In this document: positions 1 through 7,091 of the stretch, one piece after another | How the letters are laid out: the number at the start of each line of letters is the position of its first letter | Position numbering within the stretch: the stretch's first letter is position 1 | Assembly: GCA_902771785.1 (NCBI GenBank) | Contig: CACXYH010000008.1 | Location: forward strand, 1-64,000 | DNA length: 64,000 bases | Source of the DNA: an uncultured Prevotellaceae bacterium | Lineage (GTDB): Bacteria > Bacteroidota > Bacteroidia > Bacteroidales > Bacteroidaceae | Reading direction: 5' to 3' | The notes under the pieces: model-generated | The model's database searches: none | What the model was told of the DNA's origin: nothing | What the model saw: only the letters and a program-made list of their open reading frames with translations | Program-made: the position numbers and the translations under genes

Positions 1-282
1 GCCCTTGATGCTCTCAATCTCGGGTCGGAAGGTGCCCAGCCCGTCAATCTTCACGGCGTTCGAGGCCATGCACTCCTCGACCGTCACCTCGGCGAAGGCA
101 ATGAGCACGCCCATGATCACGTCGAGCGTGTAGGGGCTTCCGTGCTTCTGAATGTGCTTGGCCAGCGCACGGGTGCTGAGCGTCTGCAGCACGTAGGCCT
201 CCGGATACCACTTACCAAACATTTTCGAGTCGCGCACCTGGTTCTGACGAGCCACGTAAAAAAACTTCTTTTCTGTTGCCAT
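1..282 (-). CDS. HU-like DNA-binding protein, 3' end beyond the window
   Basis: The minus strand reads MATEKKFFYVARQNQVRDSK and continues open for 94 codons to the window edge, so the C-terminus is missing. The segment around residues 75-90 (AVKIDGLGTFRPEIES) is the HU/IHF core signature, and the N-terminal extension fits the Bacteroidota HU-like proteins. Such proteins bend and compact DNA. The gene points away from the repeat/AT-rich region at 615-771 and from the primase/helicase genes further right; HU-like genes are often found beside BT4734/DUF3987 genes in Bacteroidales (recalled, not checked). A promoter box lies about 245 bases upstream, giving a long leader. Confidence 0.85.
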   Translation of the reverse strand, partial: MATEKKFFYVARQNQVRDSKMFGKWYPEAYVLQTLSTRALAKHIQKHGSPYTLDVIMGVLIAFAEVTVEECMASNAVKIDGLGTFRPEIESIKG

Positions 283-525
283 AGTTTTTAAAATTTAAGA
301 GTTAAGAATTTAGAATTTAGATGTATCGCCTGCGGCGAGTACGAGTTTTGAATTTAGAGTTTTTACTCCCGTTGTCGAGCGTGGTTGGAGGCCGTGGGTT
401 GTTCGCCGGCAGAACGTCCCCTTTTCGTTGGCTGAACCGATGCGATTTGTCGACTGAATCGCCGCGGCCGGCCTGCTGAATTTTCGTGCCTCTCCCTTCG
501 CTCGCGTTGCATCTCAAATGCAATG

Positions 526-533
526 CAAAGGTA
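526..533 (-). promoter_or_regulatory. -7 box (TACCTTTG) for the HU-like gene
   Basis: The complement of 526-533 is TACCTTTG, matching the Bacteroidota TAnnTTTG box. It points toward the HU-like start at 282, so the transcript would have a leader of roughly 235 bases. That leader holds no recognisable gene. Confidence 0.55.
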
Positions 534-614
534 CTAAAAAAACAGGGCCTTTACAAATAAAACGCCGAAATAGACACGCAAAAAGACACGCTCACGTTCA
601 GCGCTCATGTCGCT

Positions 615-638
615 GTTACAGCGTTACAGTGTTACAGT
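615..638 (+). repeat. Three tandem octamers GTTACAGC/GTTACAGT/GTTACAGT (left module, copy 1)
   Basis: Exact 8-base periodicity over 24 bases, followed by TCTCGAAA. Related copies occur inverted at 747-771, inside the helicase-like gene at 8827-8849 and just past it at 10582-10597. Octamer iterations beside an AT-rich tract resemble replication-origin iterons or protein-binding arrays; function is inferred. Confidence 0.75.
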
Positions 639-663
639 TCTCGAAAGGCTATTTCGTACCCTG

Positions 664-723
664 AAAAAAACTACTATATTTATATATATATTTATATATA
701 TATAAATATAGAGCTATTTTTTG
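664..723. other. AT-rich tract between inverted repeat copies
   Basis: About 60 bases consisting almost only of A and T, with runs of TATATA, lying between repeat copy 1 (615-638) and its inverted counterpart (747-771). This could be an easily melted DNA element. The equivalent position in the right-hand module (63820-63895) is also AT-rich. Confidence 0.6.
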
Positions 724-746
724 ACTTCTGAAGTACCTGTTTTACA

Positions 747-771
747 ACTGTAACACTGTAACAGGTGTAAC
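747..771 (-). repeat. Inverted octamer array (left module, copy 2)
   Basis: ACTGTAAC ACTGTAAC AGGTGTAAC is the reverse complement of the GTTACAGT octamers at 615-638. It ends in a GGTGTAAC variant that also resembles the GTGTAACGAC repeats at 61201-61239. Confidence 0.75.
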
Positions 772-812
772 ATGTAGACATATTGCACATTGTCACCAGG
801 CACCATGAACGA

Positions 813-835
813 TTCTGCCGCAACTTGTGGCAGAA
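813..835. promoter_or_regulatory. 23-base near-perfect palindrome
   Basis: TTCTGCCGCAA-C-TTGTGGCAGAA: 11-base arms around a central C with a single G/T mismatch. It lies in the non-coding region between the octamer arrays and the small RNA candidate. It could be an operator or an RNA hairpin; no T-run follows, so it is not an obvious terminator. Confidence 0.5.
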
Positions 836-908
836 TTGCTTCATCTGTCTTTTCCTGAATACGGTTGATTCCTTTCAAGCGTTGTTATTTAACATTTGCC
901 TATCCATA

Positions 909-990
909 CAAAAAAGGCTGCCTCGAAAGCCAGCCTTCATCAGTTCCTTTTATAGTGCAGTATGAAAGTCGAAACAATCAAGTGCACTTT
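909..990 (-). ncRNA. Candidate small RNA (about 80 nt) ending in an intrinsic terminator
   Basis: On the minus strand a strong promoter (TTTG, exactly 20 bases, TACCTTTG at 998-1029) is followed about 55 bases later by the hairpin AAGGCTG / CAGCCTT (914-937, loop CCTCGAAAGC) and six T residues. No convincing reading frame fits between. Its place beside octamer arrays, an AT-rich tract and downstream primase/helicase genes is like that of counter-transcript RNAs at replication origins, but that role is only an inference. Confidence 0.55.
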
Positions 991-997
991 CCAGATG

Positions 998-1029
998 CAA
1001 AGGTAAGAAGTTTTTTCGAGACTGCCAAA
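998..1029 (-). promoter_or_regulatory. Near-consensus promoter for the small RNA candidate
   Basis: On the minus strand: TTTG (1026-1029), 20-base spacer, TACCTTTG (998-1005). Spacing and both boxes match the Bacteroidota sigma-ABfr consensus. Confidence 0.65.
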
Positions 1030-1040
1030 TATTTTTTCTT

Positions 1041-1098
1041 TGAGGTGCAAATACTTCACCTCAATAAAATGGACCTCTATGGTGCAAAAACTGCACCT
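1041..1098. promoter_or_regulatory. Pair of similar inverted-repeat operator-like sites
   Basis: Two related dyads stand 38 bases apart: GGTGCAAATACTTCACCT (1044-1061) and GGTGCAAAAACTGCACCT (1081-1098). Each is an imperfect to perfect palindrome (GGTGCA-AAAAC-TGCACC is perfect at 1081-1097). They sit between the minus-strand promoter at 998-1029 and the methyltransferase promoter at 1233, so a dimeric repressor could control either. A restriction-modification controller would fit, but no such gene is seen nearby. Confidence 0.45.
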
Positions 1099-1232
1099 TA
1101 AACATCATTTAAAACCATCGTGTGCTGACAGATAGCAAGGATGCGCTGACAAAGCCTCTGAATCGCATGGCGTCTTCTATTAATAATGTGTAAAATCCCA
1201 TACGTGCTTGCGGCGGTCTCAGAATTTATTTG

Positions 1233-1240
1233 TATTTTTG
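1233..1240 (+). promoter_or_regulatory. -7 box (TATTTTTG) for the methyltransferase
   Basis: TATTTTTG with TTG at 1208-1210 upstream (spacer 22). It lies inside the extended reading frame that could begin at 1186, which argues for the ATG at 1267 as the true start. Confidence 0.5.
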
Positions 1241-1266
1241 CACCAATAAAAATAGATAATGCATTA

Positions 1267-2601
1267 ATGACAAAAACAAACATAAAACTTTCTGAATTGC
1301 CCGAAACTACTACCGCCGACGGCGTGAAGGAGTATGGTCCCACGTCCTACGAGACGCAAATAGCCATACTGAGCCACTATCTGCACACGTTCGAAGGCAG
1401 GAAGGATATGGATGCGCGGACCAACCGCGATAAGATTCTTACGGCCATCCGCGACTATATTGAATACAAGCGCGTCCACGATAAAAAGAATCCTATGTGG
1501 CAGGACGTTGACGATGAAGAGGTGACGATGGCGGCCGAGAGCCCGCTGGAGAACGATCTCTTCCGCGACTTCTTCGATGTGCCTTTCCCGGCACCGAAGA
1601 ATCCCAAGTTCACTTTCATCGACTTGTTTGCCGGAATCGGCGGCTTCCGCATTGCTATGCAGGAGCTGGGCGGCAAATGCGTTTATTCATCAGAGTTTGA
1701 TGCCCAAGCGCAGAAAACCTATATGGCTAACTATGGTGAGATGCCTTTTGGCGACATCACAAAGGAACTGACCAAAAGTTACATCCCAGATGGCTTTGAT
1801 GTGCTTTGCGGCGGATTCCCCTGCCAAGCTTTCTCGTTGGCTGGTAAGCGGCTGGGCTTTGAGGATGAGACTCGCGGAACGTTGTTCTTTGAAATTGAAG
1901 ATATTTTGCGTCGCAAACAACCCAAGGCATTTTTCTTGGAGAATGTGAAAGGGCTGATGATTCACAAGGGCGGCCAAACTATCAAGACCATTCTTGAACA
2001 CTTGGATGATGCTGGCTATGATGTCGTTCCTCCTCAAATTGTTAACGCTATGGACTTTGGCGTACCACAGCATCGTGAGCGTGTTTATATCATTGGGTTC
2101 CGGAAGGACTTGCACATAGACATCAGCCAATTCAAGTACCCAGACCCCACGACACCTAATGGGAAAAGAGTACATTTCATAGATGTAAGAGAAGAAACAC
2201 CCGTTCCTGCCAAATACTACCTTTCTACACAATACGTCGCCACTCTTGTTGCCCACAAAGCAAGGCATGAGGCAAAGGGGCACGGATTTGGTTATGAAAT
2301 AATAAGTGACAATCAGGTGGCAAATGCCATTGTTGTAGGAGGCATGGGGCGTGAGCGTAATCTTGTCATAGATAAAAGACAGAAAGATTTAACTCCCACA
2401 ACTAATATAAAGGGAGTAGTTAATACTGATGGAATCCGTAGGATGACACCCCGTGAATGGGCTCGTTTGCAAGGATTTCCTGAGAACTTCAAAATAGTGG
2501 TAGCCGATGCCTCGGCATATAAGCAGTTTGGCAATTCGGTGGCTATCCCTGCTATTAAGGCAACAGCAGAAAATGAACTTAAATTATTAGGAGTATTATA
2601 A
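1267..2601 (+). CDS. DNA (cytosine-5) methyltransferase of an HpaII-type system
   Basis: A 444-residue C5-cytosine methyltransferase. Motif I FIDLFAGIGG is near residue 117 and motif IV GGFPCQAFS has the catalytic Cys186. Motif VI (AFFLENVKGL), motif VIII (GVPQHRERVYIIGFR) and motifs IX-X (RMTPREWARLQGFPENF, QFGNSVAIPAI) follow in order, with the target recognition region between VIII and IX. About 110 residues precede motif I, a longer N-terminus than the shortest family members. It should methylate host DNA at the site cut by the HpaII-like nuclease that starts three bases after its stop (CCGG by family inference). The ATG at 1267 was chosen because a promoter box lies at 1233-1240. The pair is visibly more A/T-rich than the flanking chromosome, consistent with transfer. 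Confidence 0.93.
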   Translation: MTKTNIKLSELPETTTADGVKEYGPTSYETQIAILSHYLHTFEGRKDMDARTNRDKILTAIRDYIEYKRVHDKKNPMWQDVDDEEVTMAAESPLENDLFRDFFDVPFPAPKNPKFTFIDLFAGIGGFRIAMQELGGKCVYSSEFDAQAQKTYMANYGEMPFGDITKELTKSYIPDGFDVLCGGFPCQAFSLAGKRLGFEDETRGTLFFEIEDILRRKQPKAFFLENVKGLMIHKGGQTIKTILEHLDDAGYDVVPPQIVNAMDFGVPQHRERVYIIGFRKDLHIDISQFKYPDPTTPNGKRVHFIDVREETPVPAKYYLSTQYVATLVAHKARHEAKGHGFGYEIISDNQVANAIVVGGMGRERNLVIDKRQKDLTPTTNIKGVVNTDGIRRMTPREWARLQGFPENFKIVVADASAYKQFGNSVAIPAIKATAENELKLLGVL

Positions 2602-2604
2602 ATT

Positions 2605-3852
2605 ATGTTTTTCTTTTTCCCCGATTTTGGTGAGAATGTCGTTTTAAATGCCAATAAAGGCGAATGGAGCGAACTTTATACGCACTTACGGCTCTTAGCT
2701 GATGGCAAAGTGTACTCTGGTGATGAAAACTATAACAAGATAGCTGAAGACTCTTTTCCTATCATTAAAATTATGCGTAGAGAAAAGAGGGATGAAGATG
2801 ATACTATATATGTAGTGGATTCAGCAAAAAGGCAAATTCTTGTACAAGGAGATCGTAAAGAGTCAATTATCAGTCAAGATCAGTTTTCTTCGATGGCAGA
2901 CCTGCTTTTGCAGGAGATAAAAGCAGGCACTGGAAGCTCATTTCCATTGCCTGATATTCAGGATTTCATGAGGGCATTAAACATGCATGGCGTAAAAGCA
3001 TCTTCCATAGATAAGCAAGATATCCGTTTGATACTTCATGATATGCGCGTTGACAGGAATCGTGAAATGGGCTTTTCTATCAAATCACGACTTGGAGGAA
3101 AATCAACTTTATTCAATAGCAATGGTGATGGAACAAACTTCCGTTATAGAATCGTGGGTGACATTACCGATGAGCAGATTTCTTACCTAAACCTCATAAG
3201 TCGGTATTTTAGGCGCAAAAAGAATCACCAGTATTCAGAAGAAGAGGTGGCAGAACAAGATGCAGCATTCATGTCTTTACCTGAAGAATACCAAAATCGG
3301 AAACCCGCTTTCTTCTCAGTATGGTTTTCGTTATTGGAGGATTGGGGATATAAGCTGGAATATGATGGTGTCATTAATGATGTGTTCAAATGCAACTTGC
3401 GCAATATAGACAGCCATTTCCATAAGGTCCTTTCTGAATGCCTCGTAAGATATTATGGGCACCGTATAGGGTCGTCTGTTAAAAATATCATTGACAATGT
3501 TGCAGAGTCTGACCCCGTAGGTATAGAATGCGAGGATCGAAAGTTTTGGTATGAGTTGGTGATGAAGCGCTTCCTCATAATAGTTGCCCTTGGAATGAAA
3601 CCTAATACCCCTTGGGATGGGGTGTATTCGGCAAATGGCGGTTACCTTGTTGTTAAGGAAGACGGAGATATTGTGTGTTATCATTTTTATGATAGAAACC
3701 AACTGGAAAATTACCTGCTGAATAACACGGCCTTTGAAACGCCTTCGACATCACGGCACAATACCTCAAAAGTATATCGTGGTGAAGACGGGAATGCCTA
3801 TATTAACTTGAACCCTCAAATTAGGTTTATCCATTCTCTACAAAACGAATAG
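2605..3852 (+). CDS. HpaII-family type II restriction endonuclease
   Basis: A 415-residue protein beginning after a hydrophobic MFFFFPDF lead. The stretch NKGEWSELYTHLRLLADGKVY (residues about 16-36) and the later TLFNSNGDGTNFRYRI region match my recollection of the HpaII restriction enzyme family, which cuts CCGG. Length agrees with the family. It follows the m5C methyltransferase by 3 bases, so the two are very likely co-transcribed with modification before restriction. No frameshift is visible, so both genes look functional. An unrelated nuclease with the same gene order is possible but less likely given the N-terminal match. Confidence 0.82.
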   Translation: MFFFFPDFGENVVLNANKGEWSELYTHLRLLADGKVYSGDENYNKIAEDSFPIIKIMRREKRDEDDTIYVVDSAKRQILVQGDRKESIISQDQFSSMADLLLQEIKAGTGSSFPLPDIQDFMRALNMHGVKASSIDKQDIRLILHDMRVDRNREMGFSIKSRLGGKSTLFNSNGDGTNFRYRIVGDITDEQISYLNLISRYFRRKKNHQYSEEEVAEQDAAFMSLPEEYQNRKPAFFSVWFSLLEDWGYKLEYDGVINDVFKCNLRNIDSHFHKVLSECLVRYYGHRIGSSVKNIIDNVAESDPVGIECEDRKFWYELVMKRFLIIVALGMKPNTPWDGVYSANGGYLVVKEDGDIVCYHFYDRNQLENYLLNNTAFETPSTSRHNTSKVYRGEDGNAYINLNPQIRFIHSLQNE

Positions 3853-3926
3853 TCTTAAAGTGGCAGGTTCCTATCACGTTTCATTTCTCGAGTGGCATCG
3901 GGATTGTATCTTTAACAAATAAAAAA

Positions 3927-4145
3927 ATGACAAATCCACCTAAATTTAAAGTAGGAGATACATTATACTGGTTTTGCAATGAGGACGGCCGCGTTCATAG
4001 CGCAGAAGTCCAATTCGTAAATGTTGCAAAAGTGGGCGATAACTACATTGAGGTAAATTATGAGGTAGAAGATTTTTGCAACGGTGTTAAGAAAACGATA
4101 TTTGTAGATGATCATGATGCTATGGCAAGTGATTTATCTGCATAG
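3927..4145 (+). CDS. Small hypothetical protein with SH3-like start
   Basis: A 72-residue acidic protein. The opening FKVGDTLYWF and repeated short beta-like segments (SAEVQFVNV, YIEVNYEVED) suggest a small SH3/Tudor-like barrel, but no family is recognised. It follows the restriction enzyme by 74 bases and precedes the EcoRII fragment by 14, so it may have travelled with the restriction genes. Function unknown. Confidence 0.5.
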   Translation: MTNPPKFKVGDTLYWFCNEDGRVHSAEVQFVNVAKVGDNYIEVNYEVEDFCNGVKKTIFVDDHDAMASDLSA

Positions 4146-4159
4146 AATGACAACTGTCT

Positions 4160-4483
4160 ATGAAGAAACCAGATTTCATTTTCCCCGATGGTGAGAGTTA
4201 TCACAATTTCATGTTCCCTTCGGACAAGTTGACGATGCTCGGAGCCAAGACCACTTGCAAAGACCGTTGGCGCCAAGTGCTTAACGAAGCCAACAGAATA
4301 CCCAACAAGCACTTGTTTACCTTGCAACGTGGTGTTTCAAGAAATCAGCTTCAAGAGATGAAAGACGAGCATCTGACGCTTGTCGTTCCCAAAGAAAACA
4401 AATCTTTGTTCCTTCCCGAATTCCATGAAAACATCATGTGCCTAACAGACTTTATTGGGATGGTTCGAGAACAACAAAGTTAG
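4160..4483 (+). pseudogene. EcoRII-like endonuclease, C-terminal catalytic fragment
   Basis: 107 residues starting KKPDFIFPDGESYH and containing LTMLGAKTTCKDRWRQVLNE (about residues 26-45), the PD...KxxCKDRW core of the EcoRII C-terminal nuclease domain (CCWGG family). The downstream HLFTLQ-GVS-NQ and LVVPKENKSL segments also fit that domain. The effector-binding half of EcoRII, about 300 residues, is absent, and the frame has a stop at 4148 just upstream, so this is a truncated remnant rather than a full enzyme. No CCWGG methyltransferase is present in the window. It might still be translated from its ATG, but without the N-terminal part I infer that it is a relic. Confidence 0.75.
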
Positions 4484-4547
4484 TCATGTAATATTATAAG
4501 TATTGTTATCAATTCTAGTTACGCTCAGATAAAGAGATAGCATAATC

Positions 4548-4997
4548 ATGAAAGAATTTATCATAGACAAGATATCCAGAGAAACATTGGAAGAGTATGG
4601 TTATGACTCATCTAATGTTGATGATGATACGATGAAGAAGATTGCCGAAGCTCTCAGACACTCATTTCGTAATTGTGTCTTGCCTTGTATTTCTGAAGTA
4701 TGTGATAGTTTTGATATTCCAGAGTCAAAACAACCGACGTATTCTGTAAGCAGAATATATATATCACAAAACGATGAAGACGGTAATATACAGGATACTA
4801 AATTATTCAAGAGGGAAGAAGAAGCAATAGCTCAGTTTAAGCAATGGCGTGATGACGAACTTGAGTTGCGTAAAGAAACAGAGTGTGCATATGAAATAAA
4901 GATTGACCGGGAGGACAATTTCCGTTTAACCTGGGACGATGAGAGAGAAATGCTATGCATAGGCATTTGTGAAATTCATCACCCAGCTCTTCGATGA
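4548..4997 (+). CDS. Hypothetical acidic protein
   Basis: 149 residues, strongly acidic (DSSNVDDDTM, SQNDEDGN, WRDDELELRKETE), no signal peptide or membrane segment. No family is recognised. It lies 64 bases after the EcoRII fragment on the same strand and ends just before a clear terminator at 5074-5107, so it probably closes the transcription unit that carries the restriction genes. Function unknown. Confidence 0.5.
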   Translation: MKEFIIDKISRETLEEYGYDSSNVDDDTMKKIAEALRHSFRNCVLPCISEVCDSFDIPESKQPTYSVSRIYISQNDEDGNIQDTKLFKREEEAIAQFKQWRDDELELRKETECAYEIKIDREDNFRLTWDDEREMLCIGICEIHHPALR

Positions 4998-5073
4998 TTA
5001 CAATCCCATCCCTAGTGAAACTCAATAATCATGAAAGAATAATGCTTATTTGAAGTTTGATGCGAAATTACGG

Positions 5074-5107
5074 AAAATCGTTAGATTACCTAACGATTTT
5101 TCTTTTT
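5074..5107 (+). terminator. Intrinsic terminator
   Basis: Perfect 11-base stem AAAATCGTTAG / CTAACGATTTT with loop ATTAC, followed by TCTTTTTT. It ends the restriction-module unit. Confidence 0.85.
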
Positions 5108-5133
5108 TATTCTCTACTCTCCGAAAAAGGTGC

Positions 5134-5141
5134 TAACTTTG
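5134..5141 (+). promoter_or_regulatory. -7 box (TAACTTTG) upstream of the nrdD scrap
   Basis: TAACTTTG 38 bases before the ATG at 5180; no TTG is found at the expected 19-21 base spacing. It may have been carried along with the truncated nrdD start and could now drive the 5523 gene. Confidence 0.45.
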
Positions 5142-5179
5142 TAGGCGACTCACACTAACTGTGGGCAAAATAACTGTTT

Positions 5180-5263
5180 ATGATACAAACGGTAGTAAAA
5201 CGAGATGGCCGCATTGTCGGCTTCAACGAACAGAAAATCATGGCTGCAATACGCAAGGCCATG
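5180..5263 (+). pseudogene. nrdD: 5' scrap of anaerobic ribonucleotide reductase (ATP-cone)
   Basis: The first 28 codons, MIQTVVKRDGRIVGFNEQKI followed by MAAIRKAM, are the start of the NrdD ATP-cone. The similarity stops abruptly after KAM at 5263. The frame runs on to 6046 but continues as unrelated sequence, so the full enzyme (over 700 residues) is not here. It is best read as a chromosomal fragment captured at a recombination boundary. The junction sequence TGTAACAGGT (5264-5273) is also found in the octamer array at 757-766. Confidence 0.75.
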
Positions 5264-5522
5264 TGTAACAGGTCGACCAGCTGTTCCATTTTTGATGGGA
5301 TAGGCTTCGATGTCAAGAAAGCGAAAACAACGCTTGATGTTAAACGTCATCTTCTCCGATGTGGCGTCTGGTTGCCCTCTTTGCCAAGCATTTTCTTAGG
5401 TACAGGAGGAAATGAAGATGTAGTAGAACAAGTTAAAAAACGTATTAAAAACAAAGTATCAGCAGAATCAGAATTAATTTCAGAACAAGCCAGTAGTAAA
5501 ACCCCAGTAGCAGTCAAGGAAA
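5264..5522. other. Debris region between nrdD scrap and the next gene
   Basis: No complete gene. A short frame at about 5312-5402 encodes LMLNVIFSDVASGCPLCQAFS, which could be coding remains. The frame inherited from nrdD reads EQVKKRIKNKVSAESELISE near 5415-5490, which also looks like former coding sequence. I see no recognisable family. Confidence 0.4.
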
Positions 5523-6107
5523 ATGAGGAGCAAGAGCCTATCTTCAGCGACCATCACAACAAGCCCTGCAGAAATTGCGGAGTGTGTGAAGATCTCTATC
5601 CAGAAACAAGGGATAGAGAAAGCGTTGAGCGAATACGAGGCTATGGGCAGTATCCTGAAGCGAATGACCTGGTGGCCAGAGGTGGAAGTGGCAGTAGAGA
5701 AAATTATTATCGACGAGCGACAGGACGAGCGACTGAGACTGGAACGGCTGGAACTGGAAAGACTAGAAGCCAAAGCTACGAAGATTATCTATATGCAACC
5801 ACCCAAGCAACAAAAGAAGAAGGGCAGCGACTTCTCCGCAGTCGTGACAAACCCGGACAAGGCGAAATTAGTGATTGCTTTGCTCCACAAGCATACAGAC
5901 GGCAAACAAAAACCTCAGGACTTTATCATGCCTATCCGAGCAGCCCAGGATGCAGGAGTAATACGCCGTCCTACGTATGGCGAAGCAGAAAGCGAGTTCG
6001 GCGCAGGCCATTTCTCCAAAGGGTCGTTCAGTTATTGGACCAATGACAGCAACAAGTACTACGGCTCGGACTATGCCAATATGGTAGAAGTTTTCCGGCA
6101 ATTGTAA
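5523..6107 (+). CDS. Hypothetical protein with charged coiled-coil-like centre
   Basis: 194 residues. The middle (IIIDERQDERLRLERLELERLEAK, about residues 60-85) is a strongly charged helix likely to form a coiled coil. The C-terminal half (DFSAVVTNPDKAKLVIALLH... KGSFSYWTNDSNKYYGSDYANMVEVFRQL) looks like a compact domain. No family is recognised. In-frame stops at 5475 and about 5506 fix the start at or after 5523. The preceding coding-like frame (phase of 5180) may be the broken N-terminal part of the same gene. A terminator follows at 6164-6193. Confidence 0.5.
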   Translation: MRSKSLSSATITTSPAEIAECVKISIQKQGIEKALSEYEAMGSILKRMTWWPEVEVAVEKIIIDERQDERLRLERLELERLEAKATKIIYMQPPKQQKKKGSDFSAVVTNPDKAKLVIALLHKHTDGKQKPQDFIMPIRAAQDAGVIRRPTYGEAESEFGAGHFSKGSFSYWTNDSNKYYGSDYANMVEVFRQL

Positions 6108-6163
6108 TCCTCATAACTAACAAGCCGCAGTCGCGGTTATTATCCTCCTATTTCTGGTCATTT

Positions 6164-6193
6164 CTGGTCGTTCAGGAATGACCAGTTTTTTTT
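6164..6193 (+). terminator. Intrinsic terminator
   Basis: CTGGTC-g-TTC-ag-GAA-t-GACCAG followed by eight T residues. It closes the 5523 gene. Confidence 0.85.
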
Positions 6194-6287
6194 CCTCCTT
6201 ATTCCAAACAAACGTTGTACCTTCGCAGCCGAAAACGCAAAGCAGGCGTGTAAGCTGTTGAGAATAAGGCCATATTCCACCAAAAAA

Positions 6288-6416
6288 CGCGCGGAAACTG
6301 AAGAAAACTGAAGGAAACTGAAAAATCCGGAAGTATCGCGCGGAAACTGAAGGAAACGGAAATAAACGGAAAAATTCGGAAAAATTCGGAAGCAAACGGA
6401 AGGAAACGGAAAGTGG
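6288..6416 (+). repeat. Purine-rich imperfect repeats (GGAAACTGAAG / GGAAACGGAA)
   Basis: About 130 bases of repeated GGAAACTGAA, GGAAACGGAA and GGAAAAATTC units. The block CGCGCGGAAACTGAAG recurs at 6288 and, as CGCGCGGAAACTGAAGGAAAC, at 6337, 49 bases apart. It lies in the 460-base gap before the primase operon. The minus-strand frames rich in Phe and Ser across it are by-products of the repeat. Confidence 0.65.
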
Positions 6417-6431
6417 CAAAACTGAATGTGG

Positions 6432-6465
6432 TATTTTTGCAGTCGGTAAACCTGTGAGCAGGTTT
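6432..6465 (+). promoter_or_regulatory. -7 box and leader hairpin of the left primase operon
   Basis: TATTTTTG at 6432-6439 is followed nine bases later by a perfect 7-base hairpin AAACCTG-TGAG-CAGGTTT (6448-6465). That places the hairpin at or near the 5' end of a leader of about 120 bases ahead of the 6568 gene. It may protect the mRNA end or act as a regulatory hairpin. Confidence 0.5.
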
Positions 6466-6567
6466 CAGACTATTTAGAAATAAAATAATTGTTGAATCCG
6501 AGTTGCGTGAGAGTCTCCGCGGTGAAAAGGTCGACCACCTCCACACATCTCACAAAGCTTGGAGGCA

Positions 6568-7047
6568 ATGAACAAGAAACAGTTCAAAAAAGTCCGCCCT
6601 GAGGACTTTGACGTGGAGATGCTGCTGGCTGCTGCACGAGAGGGGAGATTGTATGTTGACGATAGCCGCAAGGAGGTCAGCAAGGAGGAAGTTATCTATA
6701 AGGTACGCGCCTACGTGGCTCGCATCAAGCGGTTTGCTACGCCCAGATTTTATGCGTCGGTAGATGGACTTTGGGACGAGATTCTGTCGTGTAGCGATTT
6801 TGTTGCGATACTCATTCCAGGCAGCAAGGCGCGGAAGTGCAGGGATTTCGATAAGTATAGTGTGATGCGCATTATCGGCGTGTTGCGCGAGAAGGGAGTC
6901 TACGAGTCGTATAGCGACCGTAAGTTTGACGCCCAGCTGGAACCGTCGTGTGACGACAGCCCCTATCGCCGCTATCTCGGAATGGGTTTGGAACAGCATT
7001 CTCTGCTGGTAGAAATCAGGCGAATAGTAGCAGAATGCGAACTTTAA
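6568..7047 (+). CDS. Hypothetical protein, first gene of the left primase operon
   Basis: 159 residues from the ATG at 6568; a TTG at 6559 is in frame but sits on top of the GGAGG at 6561-6565. Mostly helical and soluble, with segments RPEDFDVEMLLAAAREGRLY and RRYLGMGLEQHSLLVEIRRIV. No family is recognised. Its position at the head of the operon and separation from the next gene by a hairpin and a new promoter suggest separate control, possibly a regulator or accessory factor; that is inference only. Confidence 0.55.
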   Translation: MNKKQFKKVRPEDFDVEMLLAAAREGRLYVDDSRKEVSKEEVIYKVRAYVARIKRFATPRFYASVDGLWDEILSCSDFVAILIPGSKARKCRDFDKYSVMRIIGVLREKGVYESYSDRKFDAQLEPSCDDSPYRRYLGMGLEQHSLLVEIRRIVAECEL

Positions 7048-7052
7048 CATTT

Positions 7053-7076
7053 GGGTAAAAAAGTATGTTTTTACCC
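7053..7076 (+). terminator. Hairpin with T-rich 3' arm after the 6568 gene
   Basis: GGGTAAAAA / TTTTTACCC, 9-base stem with a 6-base loop, directly after the 6568 stop. The T-run lies in the 3' arm, so it may be a weak terminator. Confidence 0.55.
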
Positions 7077-7091
7077 ATTCGGAAACTGGCG

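Noticed and set aside
5180..6046. A 288-residue protein starting as NrdD
   Set aside because: Only the first 28 residues are NrdD; the rest is a chance continuation across debris and then the wrong frame over the 5523 gene.
6117..6546. Minus-strand Phe/Ser-rich small proteins
   Set aside because: They arise from translating the GGAAACTGAAG repeat block backwards.
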